64,000 bases of DNA from Mycolicibacterium flavescens (GTDB lineage: Bacteria > Actinomycetota > Actinomycetes > Mycobacteriales > Mycobacteriaceae): positions 1-64,000 of the forward strand of contig NZ_MIHA01000001.1 of assembly GCF_001722335.1 (NCBI RefSeq), read 5' to 3'. Both the position numbers and the translations under genes were made by a program. Numbering within the stretch: the stretch's first letter is position 1; each line of letters opens with the position of its first letter. The notes under the pieces were generated by a model. The model had not been told where the DNA came from. It did no database searches and saw nothing but the letters and a program-made list of their open reading frames with translations. This document shows, one piece after another, positions 54,051-62,107 of the stretch.

Positions 54051-54713
54051 ATGAATATCGAGTTCCGCAAGGCAGTTTCGGCCGCGGGCCTGGCGGCCGC
54101 AGCAGTGCTGACCATCTCGGCCTGTTCGAACGACGCCAGCCCGACCGCGGCGGCGCAGACCAGCTCGTCGACGGCGACCAGCGCGGCACCCGCGCCGATG
54201 GAGCAGCCGATGCAGCCCGCCGGCCCGGTCGGCCCCGCCTGCGCCGACTACGCGGCCCAGAACCCGACGGGCCCGGCATCGGTGGAGGGCATGGCGATGG
54301 ATCCGGTGGCCGTCGCGGCGTCGAACAACCCGCTGCTCACCACGCTGACCTCGGCGCTGTCCGGCCAGCTCAACCCGAACGTCAACCTCGTCGACACGCT
54401 CAACGGCGGCGAGTTCACGGTGTTCGCGCCGACCGACGACGCCTTCGCCAAGATCGATCCGGCGACCATCGAGACCCTCAAGACCGATTCCGATCTGCTG
54501 ACCAGCATCCTGACCTACCACGTGGTGCCCGGTCAGGCGGATCCGGCGCAGGTCATCGGCACACACAAGACCGTGCAGGGCGCCGATGTCACGGTCACCG
54601 GCGGCGGTGAGGCCATCAAGGCCAACGACGCGAACGTGGTCTGCGGCGGCGTGAAGACCGCCAACGCGACGGTGTACCTGATCGACACCGTGCTGATGCC
54701 GCCGGCGAACTGA
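54051..54713 (+). CDS. mpt83: MPT83-like fasciclin-domain surface lipoprotein
   Basis: A 220 aa lipoprotein, the same length as tuberculosis MPT83. Signal peptide ends in ISAC with lipidated Cys25; a Ser/Thr/Ala/Pro-rich linker follows (30-65). One FAS1 fasciclin domain (about 85-220) includes [34 protein letters not shown] and [20 protein letters not shown]. Two extracellular cysteines (VGPACADY and VVCGG) could form the disulfide known in MPT70. It is a surface-exposed adhesion-type antigen. A SigK-like promoter precedes it and palindrome copy C follows it. Confidence 0.92.
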   Translation: MNIEFRKAVSAAGLAAAAVLTISACSNDASPTAAAQTSSSTATSAAPAPMEQPMQPAGPVGPACADYAAQNPTGPASVEGMAMDPVAVAASNNPLLTTLTSALSGQLNPNVNLVDTLNGGEFTVFAPTDDAFAKIDPATIETLKTDSDLLTSILTYHVVPGQADPAQVIGTHKTVQGADVTVTGGGEAIKANDANVVCGGVKTANATVYLIDTVLMPPAN

Positions 54714-54723
54714 GTTCCCCTGC

Positions 54724-54781
54724 CGAGCAGACGCGAAATGCCCACTTTCGCGGCGTTTTCAGGGCATTTCGCGTCTGCTCG
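54724..54781. repeat. GAGCAGACGC palindrome, copy C (between convergent genes)
   Basis: Perfect 20-nt arms CGAGCAGACGCGAAATGCCC (54724-54743) and its complement (54762-54781) around an 18-nt loop. It lies 10 nt from the mpt83-like stop and 9 nt from the stop of the convergent oxidoreductase, the ideal position for a bidirectional terminator. Confidence 0.88.
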
Positions 54782-54790
54782 CGGGGATTC

Positions 54791-55663
54791 TCAGCCCCGC
54801 ACCTTCGCGATGATGCTCTCGGCGAACCGCTCGATCGGCTCGCGGTAGGCCTCGACATCGCCGGAGCTCAGATCGGCACCCGCCCACGGGCTGCACATCA
54901 CGCCGGTGATCCCGGCGTCGCGCGCCCGCAGGAACAAATCGGGTGACGGCGGCTCCAGCAGCGCCAGGATGATCTCGAAAGGCGCACTCTCGCGGCCGTA
55001 TTCGCGCCGCAACTCCCCCAGCCTGCGGACGTACCCGATCGCGTCGTCCCACTTGTACGCGTAGCCGACCCAGCCGTCGCACAGCCGCGCCGCCCGGCGC
55101 AGCGCGGCGTCGGACTCGCCGCCGCACAGGATCGGCACCGGCGCTTCGGGGTGGGGTTCGATCATCAACTCCGGCACCCGGTAGTGCCGGCCCTGCCACG
55201 ACACCCAGCCGCCGCGCCACAGTTCGCGCAGCGCGGGGATCATCTCGTTGAGCCGGGCGCCGCGGGTGCCGAAGTCCTGGCCCATCAACTCGTATTCCTC
55301 GCGCATCCAGCCGACCCCGACCGCCAGCGACACCCGGCCTCCCGACAGCACCGACGCGGTGGCCACCTGCTTGGCGACCTCCAGCAGCGGCCGCGCCGGT
55401 GCGACGTAGACGGCGTTGGAGAACCGCAGCCGGTTCGTCGCGGCGGCCATCGCGCCGATCAGCACCCACGAGTCCGGCCACGCGGTGTCCGGCGTCCACA
55501 TCGGCTTGCCGGTCGGCGAGTCCGGATACGGCGACGTCAGTTCCCGCGGATAGATCATGTGGTCCGAGGCGACGATCCCGTCGAAACCGGCCTCGTCGAG
55601 CATCCGCGCCACCGGCAGGATGTCTGACGTTTTCATGAACGCGGTGCCCGACCAGAACTGCAT
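54791..55663 (-). CDS. Luciferase-like (LLM) oxidoreductase, probably F420-dependent
   Basis: A 290 aa TIM-barrel enzyme of the luciferase-like monooxygenase superfamily, in the mycobacterial TIGR03619-like branch: FDGIVASDHMIYPRELTSPY, VYVAPARPLLEVAKQVATAS, RVSLAVGVGWMREEYELMG and VPILCGGESDAALRRAARLC. Such enzymes in mycobacteria usually use coenzyme F420 rather than FMN, but the cofactor cannot be settled by eye. Substrate unknown. It is divergent from the photolyase gene (39 bp). Confidence 0.87.
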   Translation of the reverse strand: MQFWSGTAFMKTSDILPVARMLDEAGFDGIVASDHMIYPRELTSPYPDSPTGKPMWTPDTAWPDSWVLIGAMAAATNRLRFSNAVYVAPARPLLEVAKQVATASVLSGGRVSLAVGVGWMREEYELMGQDFGTRGARLNEMIPALRELWRGGWVSWQGRHYRVPELMIEPHPEAPVPILCGGESDAALRRAARLCDGWVGYAYKWDDAIGYVRRLGELRREYGRESAPFEIILALLEPPSPDLFLRARDAGITGVMCSPWAGADLSSGDVEAYREPIERFAESIIAKVRG

Positions 55664-55702
55664 GCTGTTTCCCTATCGCCGATTGCGGGCAGCATCAATG
55701 CC

Positions 55703-56995
55703 ATGCCCACGGTGCTGTGGTTTCGGCGCGATCTGCGCCTGCGTGATCTGCCGGCCCTGCTCGACGCGGCGTCCGCCGACGGCGAGGTGCTGGCGTGTTT
55801 CGTGCTCGACCCCCGGCTGGAGGCCTCCTCGGGGGCGCGCCGGCTGCAATACCTCTACGACGCGTTGCGCGCGCTGCGCGACAGCCTCGACGGGCAGCTG
55901 CTGGTCACCCGAGGCCGGCCCGAACAGCGCATCCCGGCGCTGGTGAAGAAGTGCGGCGCGTCGGCGGTGCACGTGTCGGGCGACTACACCCCGTTCGGGC
56001 GCCGCCGCGACGAGGCCGTGCGCGCCGCGCTCGGCGACGTGCCGCTGGAGGCGTCGGGTTCGCCGTACCTGGTGTCCCCCGGCCGGATCGCCAAGCCCGA
56101 CGGCTCCCCGTACAAGGTTTTCAGCCCGTTCTTCGCGGCGTGGCGCCGGCACGGCTGGCCGAAACCGGCGGCGTCGGACGCCGGGTCGGCACGCTGGATC
56201 GACCCCGCCGACGTCGCCAAGGGAGTCGAGATCCCCGACGTCGCCACCCGAATCGACCTCCCGGCCGGCGAGGCGGCCGCGCTGGAGCAGTGGAAAGCGT
56301 TCGCCGCCAACGATCTCGGCGGCTACGCCGAGGATCGCAACCGGCCCGACCTCGACCTCACCAGCCGGATGTCGGCGCACCTGAAGTTCGGCGCCATCCA
56401 CCCGCGCACCATGGCCGTCGACCTCGGCCGCGGCAAGGGTGCGCAGGCGTACCTGCGCGAGTTGGCGTTCCGCGACTTCTACGCGTCGGTGCTGAGCGAG
56501 TGGCCGCGCAGCGTGTGGTGGAACTGGAACAGCTCGTTCGACGACATGCCGACCGACGACGACGCCGAGGCCCGGAAACGGTTCGAGGCCTGGAAGGCCG
56601 GGCGCACCGGGTTTCCCATCGTCGACGCCGGAATGCGGCAACTCGCCGAGACCGGCTGGATGCACAACCGGGTCCGGATGATCGTCGCCTCGTTCCTGGT
56701 CAAGGATCTGCACCTGCCGTGGCAGTGGGGTGCGCGCTGGTTCCTCGACCAACTCGTCGACGGCGACATGGCCAACAATCAGCACGGCTGGCAGTGGGTG
56801 GCGGGCACCGGCACCGACGCGGCGCCGTTCTTCCGGGTGTTCAACCCGAACACCCAGGCCCAGAAGTTCGATCCCGACCGCACCTACGTGCGGCGCTGGG
56901 TGCCCGAGGTCGACGACGACAGCTACCCCGATCCGATCGTCGACCACGCGGCCGAACGCAAAGAGGCGCTGCGCCGGTACTCGGCGATCACTTGA
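55703..56995 (+). CDS. phr: Deoxyribodipyrimidine photolyase (class I CPD type)
   Basis: A 430 aa light-dependent DNA repair enzyme. The N-terminal antenna-binding domain begins VLWFRRDLRLRDLPALLDAA. The FAD domain has SAHLKFGAIHPRTM, ELAFRDFYASVLSEWPRSVW, GFPIVDAGMRQLAETGWMHN, LHLPWQWGARWFLDQLVDGD and NNQHGWQWVAGTGTDAAPFF, including the Trp residues of the electron-transfer chain and the Asn/Trp lesion contacts. It is full length. The stop overlaps the convergent SDR gene by 8 bp. It is not part of the tuberculosis gene set as I recall; environmental mycobacteria often carry it. Confidence 0.94.
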   Translation: MPTVLWFRRDLRLRDLPALLDAASADGEVLACFVLDPRLEASSGARRLQYLYDALRALRDSLDGQLLVTRGRPEQRIPALVKKCGASAVHVSGDYTPFGRRRDEAVRAALGDVPLEASGSPYLVSPGRIAKPDGSPYKVFSPFFAAWRRHGWPKPAASDAGSARWIDPADVAKGVEIPDVATRIDLPAGEAAALEQWKAFAANDLGGYAEDRNRPDLDLTSRMSAHLKFGAIHPRTMAVDLGRGKGAQAYLRELAFRDFYASVLSEWPRSVWWNWNSSFDDMPTDDDAEARKRFEAWKAGRTGFPIVDAGMRQLAETGWMHNRVRMIVASFLVKDLHLPWQWGARWFLDQLVDGDMANNQHGWQWVAGTGTDAAPFFRVFNPNTQAQKFDPDRTYVRRWVPEVDDDSYPDPIVDHAAERKEALRRYSAIT

Positions 56996-57821
56996 TGATC
57001 TGGCCGCCGTCGACCGGCAGCGCCACCCCGGTGACATACCGGCCGGAGTCACCGCACAGGTACACCATCGCATCGCTGATCGCCTCGGGTTCGACGGGCG
57101 GAATGCCCAGCAGCGGTTGTTGCGAGACGCTGAACGACGGGTTCTCACCGGCCCACTCGGCCAGCGCCTCGTTGTAGATCATCGGTGTGGCCACCCCGCC
57201 GGGGTGCACGGTGTTGACGCGAATGTTCTTCTCCGCCAACCCTCGTGCGAAGTGGCGCATCATTCCGATCACGCCGTGCTTGGCGACGGTGTAACCGGCC
57301 GCGCCGTGGTTCATCGTGCCGTAGTCGACGGTGACGGGTTTGAACCCGGCGGCCGAGCTGGTGATCACGATCGCGCCGCCGTCGCCGTGCGCGAGCAGCG
57401 CGGGCAGCGCCGCGGTGATCGTGTAGTAGACCCCGTTGAGCATCACGTTGACCGCGTCGGTGAACGCGGCCAGGTCGCGGCCCTGGCTGCCCGCCGCGGG
57501 CAGGATGCCGGCGTTGGCCAGGACGAAGTCGATGCGGCCCAGCTCGTCGACCCCGCGGGCGACGATCTCCTGCAGCCGTTCGAGGTCGCGCACGTCGCCG
57601 CGTTCGGCCACGATCCGGCGGCCGGTCTTCTCGACCAGGTTCACGGTCTCGTCGAGGTCCTCGCGGGTCGCCATCGGGTAGGCGACGCTGGCGATCTGAT
57701 CGCACAGATCCACCGCGATGATGTCGGCGCCCTCCTCGGCGAACCGCACCGCGTGCGCCCGCCCCTGACCACGCGCCGCGCCGGTGATGAACGCGACCTT
57801 TCCCTCGAACTGCTCAGCCAT
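56988..57821 (-). CDS. Mycofactocin-type SDR oxidoreductase
   Basis: A 277 aa SDR with the TGAARGQGRAHAVRFAEEGA nucleotide motif and the AVDLCDQIAS insertion that mark the mycofactocin-coupled subfamily (tightly held non-exchanging NAD). Catalytic residues are ITSSAAGFKPV and YTVAKHG, with VHPGGVATPM and GVALPVDGGQIIK near the end. It probably oxidises an alcohol with electrons passed to mycofactocin. The substrate is not evident and no mycofactocin genes are in the window. Confidence 0.87.
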   Translation of the reverse strand: MAEQFEGKVAFITGAARGQGRAHAVRFAEEGADIIAVDLCDQIASVAYPMATREDLDETVNLVEKTGRRIVAERGDVRDLERLQEIVARGVDELGRIDFVLANAGILPAAGSQGRDLAAFTDAVNVMLNGVYYTITAALPALLAHGDGGAIVITSSAAGFKPVTVDYGTMNHGAAGYTVAKHGVIGMMRHFARGLAEKNIRVNTVHPGGVATPMIYNEALAEWAGENPSFSVSQQPLLGIPPVEPEAISDAMVYLCGDSGRYVTGVALPVDGGQIIK

Positions 57822-57900
57822 GAGCGATCACCCTACGGAGGCCGCGGATCGGGCTGTGCCAGAATGTCGGCAGTAGCGAGCCGGACCGTGAGGAGTAGCC

Positions 57901-58155
57901 GTGGCCAACACCGAGGTGCAGCGACACACCGGGGTCGACGTCGAAGAGGTGCCGTCCGCGGAGTGGGGTTGGTCGTATGTGAACCCCCGCGTGTTCCACA
58001 TCGGCGGGCTGCTGGGAGCCGCGTTCCTGCTGTTCATGATCCACGGCAACCACACCGGGCGGGTCGAGGACCTGTTCCTGATCGGGTTCGCCGCGATCAT
58101 CGTCGCGTTCGTCGCGCGGGACTGGTGGCTGCGCCGGCGCGGCTGGATCCGCTAG
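57901..58155 (+). CDS. DUF2631 small membrane protein (Rv2876-like)
   Basis: An 84 aa protein from GTG 57901 (GAGGAGT upstream). A charged N-terminus precedes two hydrophobic segments, [18 protein letters not shown] (about 36-53) and [20 protein letters not shown] (about 60-79), and a basic tail RRRGWIR. This matches the actinobacterial DUF2631 family; the place corresponds to Rv2876. It is probably a two-helix inner-membrane protein of unknown role. It stands as a single gene between two minus-strand genes. Confidence 0.88.
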   Translation: MANTEVQRHTGVDVEEVPSAEWGWSYVNPRVFHIGGLLGAAFLLFMIHGNHTGRVEDLFLIGFAAIIVAFVARDWWLRRRGWIR

Positions 58156-58169
58156 CCCGCACACCCCTC

Positions 58170-58733
58170 TCACACCGTCGCCAGCGGCCGGAGATCTCCG
58201 GCGCGCAGGTCGAACAGCGTCTCGGTGGCCTCCGCGGCACCTCCCAGTTCGGTACTGCCCAGTTCGGCGGCGGCCAGCGCGCGGGCCTTGAACGCGCGCG
58301 CCGCGACGCTCAACCGGTGCGGCCTCGGGTCGATCGAGCCGCCCATACCGTCGGGCAGCGCGGCGCCCCAGGCGATCACCTCGACGTCTCCGCGCCGGGC
58401 CGTCTCCACCGCATACGCCCGCACCCGCGCGTCCCGGCGCAGCAGCGTCGCGCTGACCGCGAGCGCACCGTCGACCGGCGCGGTGAACACCTCGTCGGTG
58501 ATCTCCCCGGCCGAGTCGGCACCCAGGATGGTCAGCGCGCGCACATCCGGACAGTCCTCGACGCGCACCATCACCTCCCAGCCGGCGCTGGCCCGGTCGA
58601 ACAGCCAACCGCCCGCGAGGCCGACCACGTCGGCGAGGTCGGCGGCCAGCACCGTGAGCTGATGGCGGTTGACCCGCTCGTCACGGTCCCCGTCGCTCAG
58701 TACGCCGTCATCGGTAGGGGCTCGAGTTGCCAT
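58170..58733 (-). CDS. Conserved hypothetical protein
   Basis: A 187 aa soluble protein with no motif I can name. It starts ATG 58733 with an acidic tail, then RHQLTVLAADLADVVGLAGG and WLFDRASAGWEVMVRVEDC, WGAALPDGMGGSIDPRPHRL and a C-terminal helix rich in Ala. The pattern of a strand-rich N-terminal half and AFKARALAAAELG helix resembles mycobacterial conserved hypotheticals of unknown function. The upstream 120 bp is unusually AT-rich and may hold its promoter. Three bases follow the stop region before DUF2631 converges (14-bp gap). Confidence 0.7.
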   Translation of the reverse strand: MATRAPTDDGVLSDGDRDERVNRHQLTVLAADLADVVGLAGGWLFDRASAGWEVMVRVEDCPDVRALTILGADSAGEITDEVFTAPVDGALAVSATLLRRDARVRAYAVETARRGDVEVIAWGAALPDGMGGSIDPRPHRLSVAARAFKARALAAAELGSTELGGAAEATETLFDLRAGDLRPLATV

Positions 58734-58853
58734 ATGCGTCCAATCCGATCTGTGAGCGACGCCGGGCGCGGGCTGCCGGCGCTTACCTAGAGCGTGACAT
58801 TATTACGCATATCTGTAAAGGTACGGTTTGGTGACGGAATGCCACGGAACGAC
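58734..58853. promoter_or_regulatory. AT-rich intergenic segment with probable promoter
   Basis: The stretch 58796-58830 (TGACATTATTACGCATATCT and following) is markedly AT-rich for this genome. It lies between the WS/DGAT stop and the conserved hypothetical gene and probably contains the latter's promoter, although no clear -10/-35 pair is assigned. A possible Lsr2-type AT site is an alternative. Confidence 0.4.
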
Positions 58854-60266
58854 TCAGTGCGCGAGCGGCAGCGCCGCGGCGACGGGCGCCAACTCGTCGC
58901 GCAGTCCGGCGGCGCGCCGGATCTCGGCGAACGCGGCCAGCATCGCGTCGGTCGCCTCGTGCGGATCGTCGAGCGTGCGGTCGTCGGTCAGCACCGAGAT
59001 GGCGAGCTGGTCGACGTAACTCCACACGGTGATGTTGAGCCCGCTGCCGGTGACGACCGGACCGACCGAGTAGATCTCGGTGATCGCGCCGCCGGCGAGG
59101 TCGCCGCGCTCGCGCGGGCCCGCGACGTTCGAGATCGTCAGGTTCATCACCGCGCCGGACTGCATCCGGCGGGCCTGCATGCGGAAAAACCTCGGCGCCA
59201 GTGCCGGCGGCAGGTACGCCATCCACGCCGGCAGCACCGTCGGCCCCAGCAGGCGGTGGTTCTCCTTGGCGATCTCGGTGGCCACCGCGGTCAGTTCCAC
59301 GCGCTGCAGCGGATCGTCGATGTGCACCGGCAGCGACGGCATCATGTACGTGAACTCGTTGCCCGTCAACCGATCCGGCGATGGGTTCGTGCACACCGGG
59401 ACACCGGCGATCAGCGGTTCGTCGGCCGCGCCGTCGTGGCGCAGCAGCAGGGTCCGCAGTGCACCGGCCGCGGTCGCCAGCACGATGTCGTTGAGCGTGA
59501 CGCCCAGCGCCCGTGCGGTCTCCTTGACCTCCGGCAGCAGCAGCGGCGCGGTGGCGAAGCGCCGGCCCGGCGAGACGACGTGGTTGAGAAACGTCTGCGG
59601 CGGGGCGAAGCTGCGCGCCATCTCGGGGTGGCGGCCGCGTTCGGCGGCCCGCCTGCGCACCCGCGACACCCCGGCGCCGGTCTCGGCGAGCAGTCGGGGC
59701 ATGCGACGGATCAGGTCGGCGTGGTCGCGGACGGCGGACCCGAGCAGGTGCGCGCGCGTCCCCGGCCCGTCGTCACCGGTCAGCGGTGTGGTGTCCTCCG
59801 GTGCCAGCGCCTTGGCCAGTTGGTTGGCCGAGGCCACGCCGTCGGCGAGCACGTGGTGCACCTTGTGGACGATCGCGATCCGGCCGCCGGTCAGGCCCTC
59901 GACGAAGTACATCTCCCACAGCGGGTGGCCGCGGTCCAGCGGGGTGCTGGCGATCTCGCCGACGAGGTCGTCGAGTTCGCGGCGGCCGCCCGGCGGGTCG
60001 ACGCGCGCGCGACGCAGGTGGTAGTCGAGGTCGAGGTCGGGGTTCTCGCACCACATCGGGTGATGCAGCCGCAGCGGGATGTCGACGAGTTGGTAGCGCA
60101 GCGCCGACAACCGCATCAGCCGCGGATACGCCACCCGACGGAACATCTCGAAGTCGAAGCCGTCGACGCCGGAGACGTCCAGGATGCCGACTTTGAGTGT
60201 GTGCATGTGGATCTCGGGTGTCTCGCTGTAGAGCATCAGGGCGTCGACACCGTTGAGTCGCTTCAT
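58854..60266 (-). CDS. Wax ester synthase / diacylglycerol acyltransferase (WS/DGAT, Tgs-like)
   Basis: A 470 aa acyl-CoA-dependent acyltransferase. The active-site motif HHVLADG is at residues 137-143 (HHxxxDG). Other family marks are MKRLNGVDALMLYSETPE at the start, VTLNDIVLATAAGALRTLLL, NEFTYMMPSLPVHIDDPLQR and MNLTISNVAGPRE near the C-terminus. It should make triacylglycerol or wax esters for lipid storage. It belongs to the large mycobacterial Tgs family; which Tgs orthologue it is I cannot say. It is divergent from DUF427 over 101 bp. Confidence 0.93.
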   Translation of the reverse strand: MKRLNGVDALMLYSETPEIHMHTLKVGILDVSGVDGFDFEMFRRVAYPRLMRLSALRYQLVDIPLRLHHPMWCENPDLDLDYHLRRARVDPPGGRRELDDLVGEIASTPLDRGHPLWEMYFVEGLTGGRIAIVHKVHHVLADGVASANQLAKALAPEDTTPLTGDDGPGTRAHLLGSAVRDHADLIRRMPRLLAETGAGVSRVRRRAAERGRHPEMARSFAPPQTFLNHVVSPGRRFATAPLLLPEVKETARALGVTLNDIVLATAAGALRTLLLRHDGAADEPLIAGVPVCTNPSPDRLTGNEFTYMMPSLPVHIDDPLQRVELTAVATEIAKENHRLLGPTVLPAWMAYLPPALAPRFFRMQARRMQSGAVMNLTISNVAGPRERGDLAGGAITEIYSVGPVVTGSGLNITVWSYVDQLAISVLTDDRTLDDPHEATDAMLAAFAEIRRAAGLRDELAPVAAALPLAH

Positions 60267-60367
60267 CGTCCCGCCTCCCGTCGCTCCCGGTCTTCCCGAA
60301 ACGGGCGATTCTCAAGCCACTGGCCCGAAGGCATGACGGTCGAGGCGAAGTTTGTAAAGCTGTCGGG

Positions 60368-61045
60368 ATGAGCCTCGTCGCGGCCCGTGGACCGCTCAGC
60401 AAGGACCCCGCCGGGTGGTTCACTCCCCCGCTGCCCGCCGACGTGGTGTTCGTCGAACCGCATCCGCGACGGGTTCAGGGGCTGCGCGACGGGCGCGCGG
60501 TGATCGACACAGAGCGGGCGCTGCTGGTGCACCGCCGCGACCATCCGCTGAGCTATGCGTTTCCCGCCGAGGAGGCCGCGGATCTACCGGGTGAGCCGGT
60601 CGCCGAGGCGCCCGGGTATGTGCGGGTGCCGTGGGACGCGGTCGACACCTGGCTCGAGGAAGGCCGCGAACTCGTGCACTACCCGCCCAACCCGTACCAC
60701 CGGGTGGACTGCCGACCGACCGACCGGGCGCTGCGCGTCACCGTCGCCGGCCAGACGCTGGTCGACACCTCCGACACCGTGATCGTGTTCGAGACGTCGC
60801 TGGAACCCCGTCTCTACGTCGACCCGTCGCACGTGCGGACCGATCTGCTGCGGCCCTCGGCCACGACGAGCTACTGCAACTACAAGGGCTACGCGACGTA
60901 CTGGTCGGCCGTGCTGGACGACACCGTCGTCGACGACGTCGCCTGGAGCTACCCGGACCCGCCGCCGGAGACGCTGCCGATCGCGGGCTTCTTCAGCTTC
61001 GACGCCGAACGCGCCGACGTGCGGGCGGCGCTGCCGCGAAACTGA
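60368..61045 (+). CDS. DUF427 domain protein
   Basis: A 225 aa protein made of two tandem related beta-rich halves. The DUF427 signature appears in the second half as YCNYKGYATYWSAVL and DVAWSYPDPPPE, with VVFVEPHPRRVQGLRDGRAV and VIDTERALLVHRRDHPLSYA in the first. DUF427 proteins are common in Actinobacteria with no settled activity. The stop codon lies inside the arm of an inverted repeat shared with the convergent oxidoreductase gene. Confidence 0.85.
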   Translation: MSLVAARGPLSKDPAGWFTPPLPADVVFVEPHPRRVQGLRDGRAVIDTERALLVHRRDHPLSYAFPAEEAADLPGEPVAEAPGYVRVPWDAVDTWLEEGRELVHYPPNPYHRVDCRPTDRALRVTVAGQTLVDTSDTVIVFETSLEPRLYVDPSHVRTDLLRPSATTSYCNYKGYATYWSAVLDDTVVDDVAWSYPDPPPETLPIAGFFSFDAERADVRAALPRN

Positions 61046-61092
61046 ACTTGTGCTCGACTCGTCGGCGAAGATTCGCACACAAGCTCAGTTTC
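61038..61092. terminator. Palindrome spanning both stop codons of a convergent gene pair
   Basis: GAAACTGAACTTGTG (61038-61052) and CACAAGCTCAGTTTC (61078-61092) pair over 15 positions with one mismatch, enclosing 25 nt. The arms contain the DUF427 TGA (61043-61045) and the oxidoreductase TGA (61085-61087), so the hairpin is symmetrical for both genes. A bidirectional transcription end is the likely role. Confidence 0.6.
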
Positions 61093-62002
61093 GGCGGATC
61101 ACCGAGTCGCCGAACCGTTCGATCGTCTCGACCGTGTGCGCCAGGCTGTCGCCGGGCAGCCCGACCTGCACCCAGGTGACGCCGATCCCCGCCAGCTTGT
61201 CCAGGCCGGCGAGATAGGCGTCGGCGTCGAAGTCGTCGCTGCCGGGATCACCGCCGGCGGGGTTGGTGAACGTGACGTCGATGGTGGAGAAGTCGCGGCC
61301 GGCCTCGTCGCAGCGGCGGCGCAGATCCTCGATGCCGCGGGCGAGCGTGTCGACGTCCATCGTCGCGGTGCGCGCGGTCTGCGCCAGCTGCGCGGACGCG
61401 GCGAACGGGCACCAGGCGTCGCCGTACGCGACGACCCGGCTGCGGGCGGCGGCGGTGTTGCCGCCGATCCAGATCGGCGGGTGCGGGTCGCTGACCGGTC
61501 GCGGGTGCGCGGTGATCCCGCTGGCGGTGAAGTGGCGTCCCTGATAGGAGAAGTCGTCGGTGGTCCAGATGCCGCGGATGACCTCGAGCGCCTCCTCGAA
61601 CAGCGCGGCGCGCTCGTCGAAGTCGACGCCGAGCGCGGCGAACTCCCGCTTCAGGTAGCCGACACCGACCCCGAGGGTGAACCGTCCGCCCGACAGCAGG
61701 TCCAGCGTGGCACCGGATTTGGCGACGACGAACGGGTTGCGGTACGGCAGCACGACGATGTTGGGGATCAGCCGCAGCGTCGACGTGGTGGCCGCCGCGT
61801 AGCCCATCGCGACGAACGGGTCGACCGCGTCGTGGCCGCCGGCCTCGAGCCACCGCTGCGTGGGGGCTGGGTGGTCGGTGAAGCCGAACCCGTCAAAGCC
61901 CGCCGCCTCGGCCGCCGCCGCGACCGTCGCGATCCCGGCCCCGGTCACGAGTTCGGGGTTGTAGGGATGGCTGTGCATCGGATGGGTGAAGGTGAACCGC
62001 AT
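61085..62002 (-). CDS. Luciferase-like (LLM) oxidoreductase, probably F420-dependent
   Basis: A 305 aa luciferase-like TIM-barrel enzyme: FTDHPAPTQRWLEAGGHDAV, LIPNIVVLPYRNPFVVAKSG, LGVGVGYLKREFAALGVDFD and PPIWIGGNTAAARSRVVAYG. It belongs to the TIGR03619-type F420-dependent branch common in mycobacteria. Substrate unknown. It is divergent from a second LLM gene across 105 bp, so the two may share regulation. It starts at ATG 62002. Confidence 0.88.
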   Translation of the reverse strand: MRFTFTHPMHSHPYNPELVTGAGIATVAAAAEAAGFDGFGFTDHPAPTQRWLEAGGHDAVDPFVAMGYAAATTSTLRLIPNIVVLPYRNPFVVAKSGATLDLLSGGRFTLGVGVGYLKREFAALGVDFDERAALFEEALEVIRGIWTTDDFSYQGRHFTASGITAHPRPVSDPHPPIWIGGNTAAARSRVVAYGDAWCPFAASAQLAQTARTATMDVDTLARGIEDLRRRCDEAGRDFSTIDVTFTNPAGGDPGSDDFDADAYLAGLDKLAGIGVTWVQVGLPGDSLAHTVETIERFGDSVIRRN

Positions 62003-62107
62003 ATCAGGCTGCCCCGTTCAGAACTGGCTTCTCGGTATTGGAGAATGTCGTTACACCGCGCAAAGTACCGTATCGACCGCGCCGACCCGGGAGGAACCGC
62101 ACCGCAG

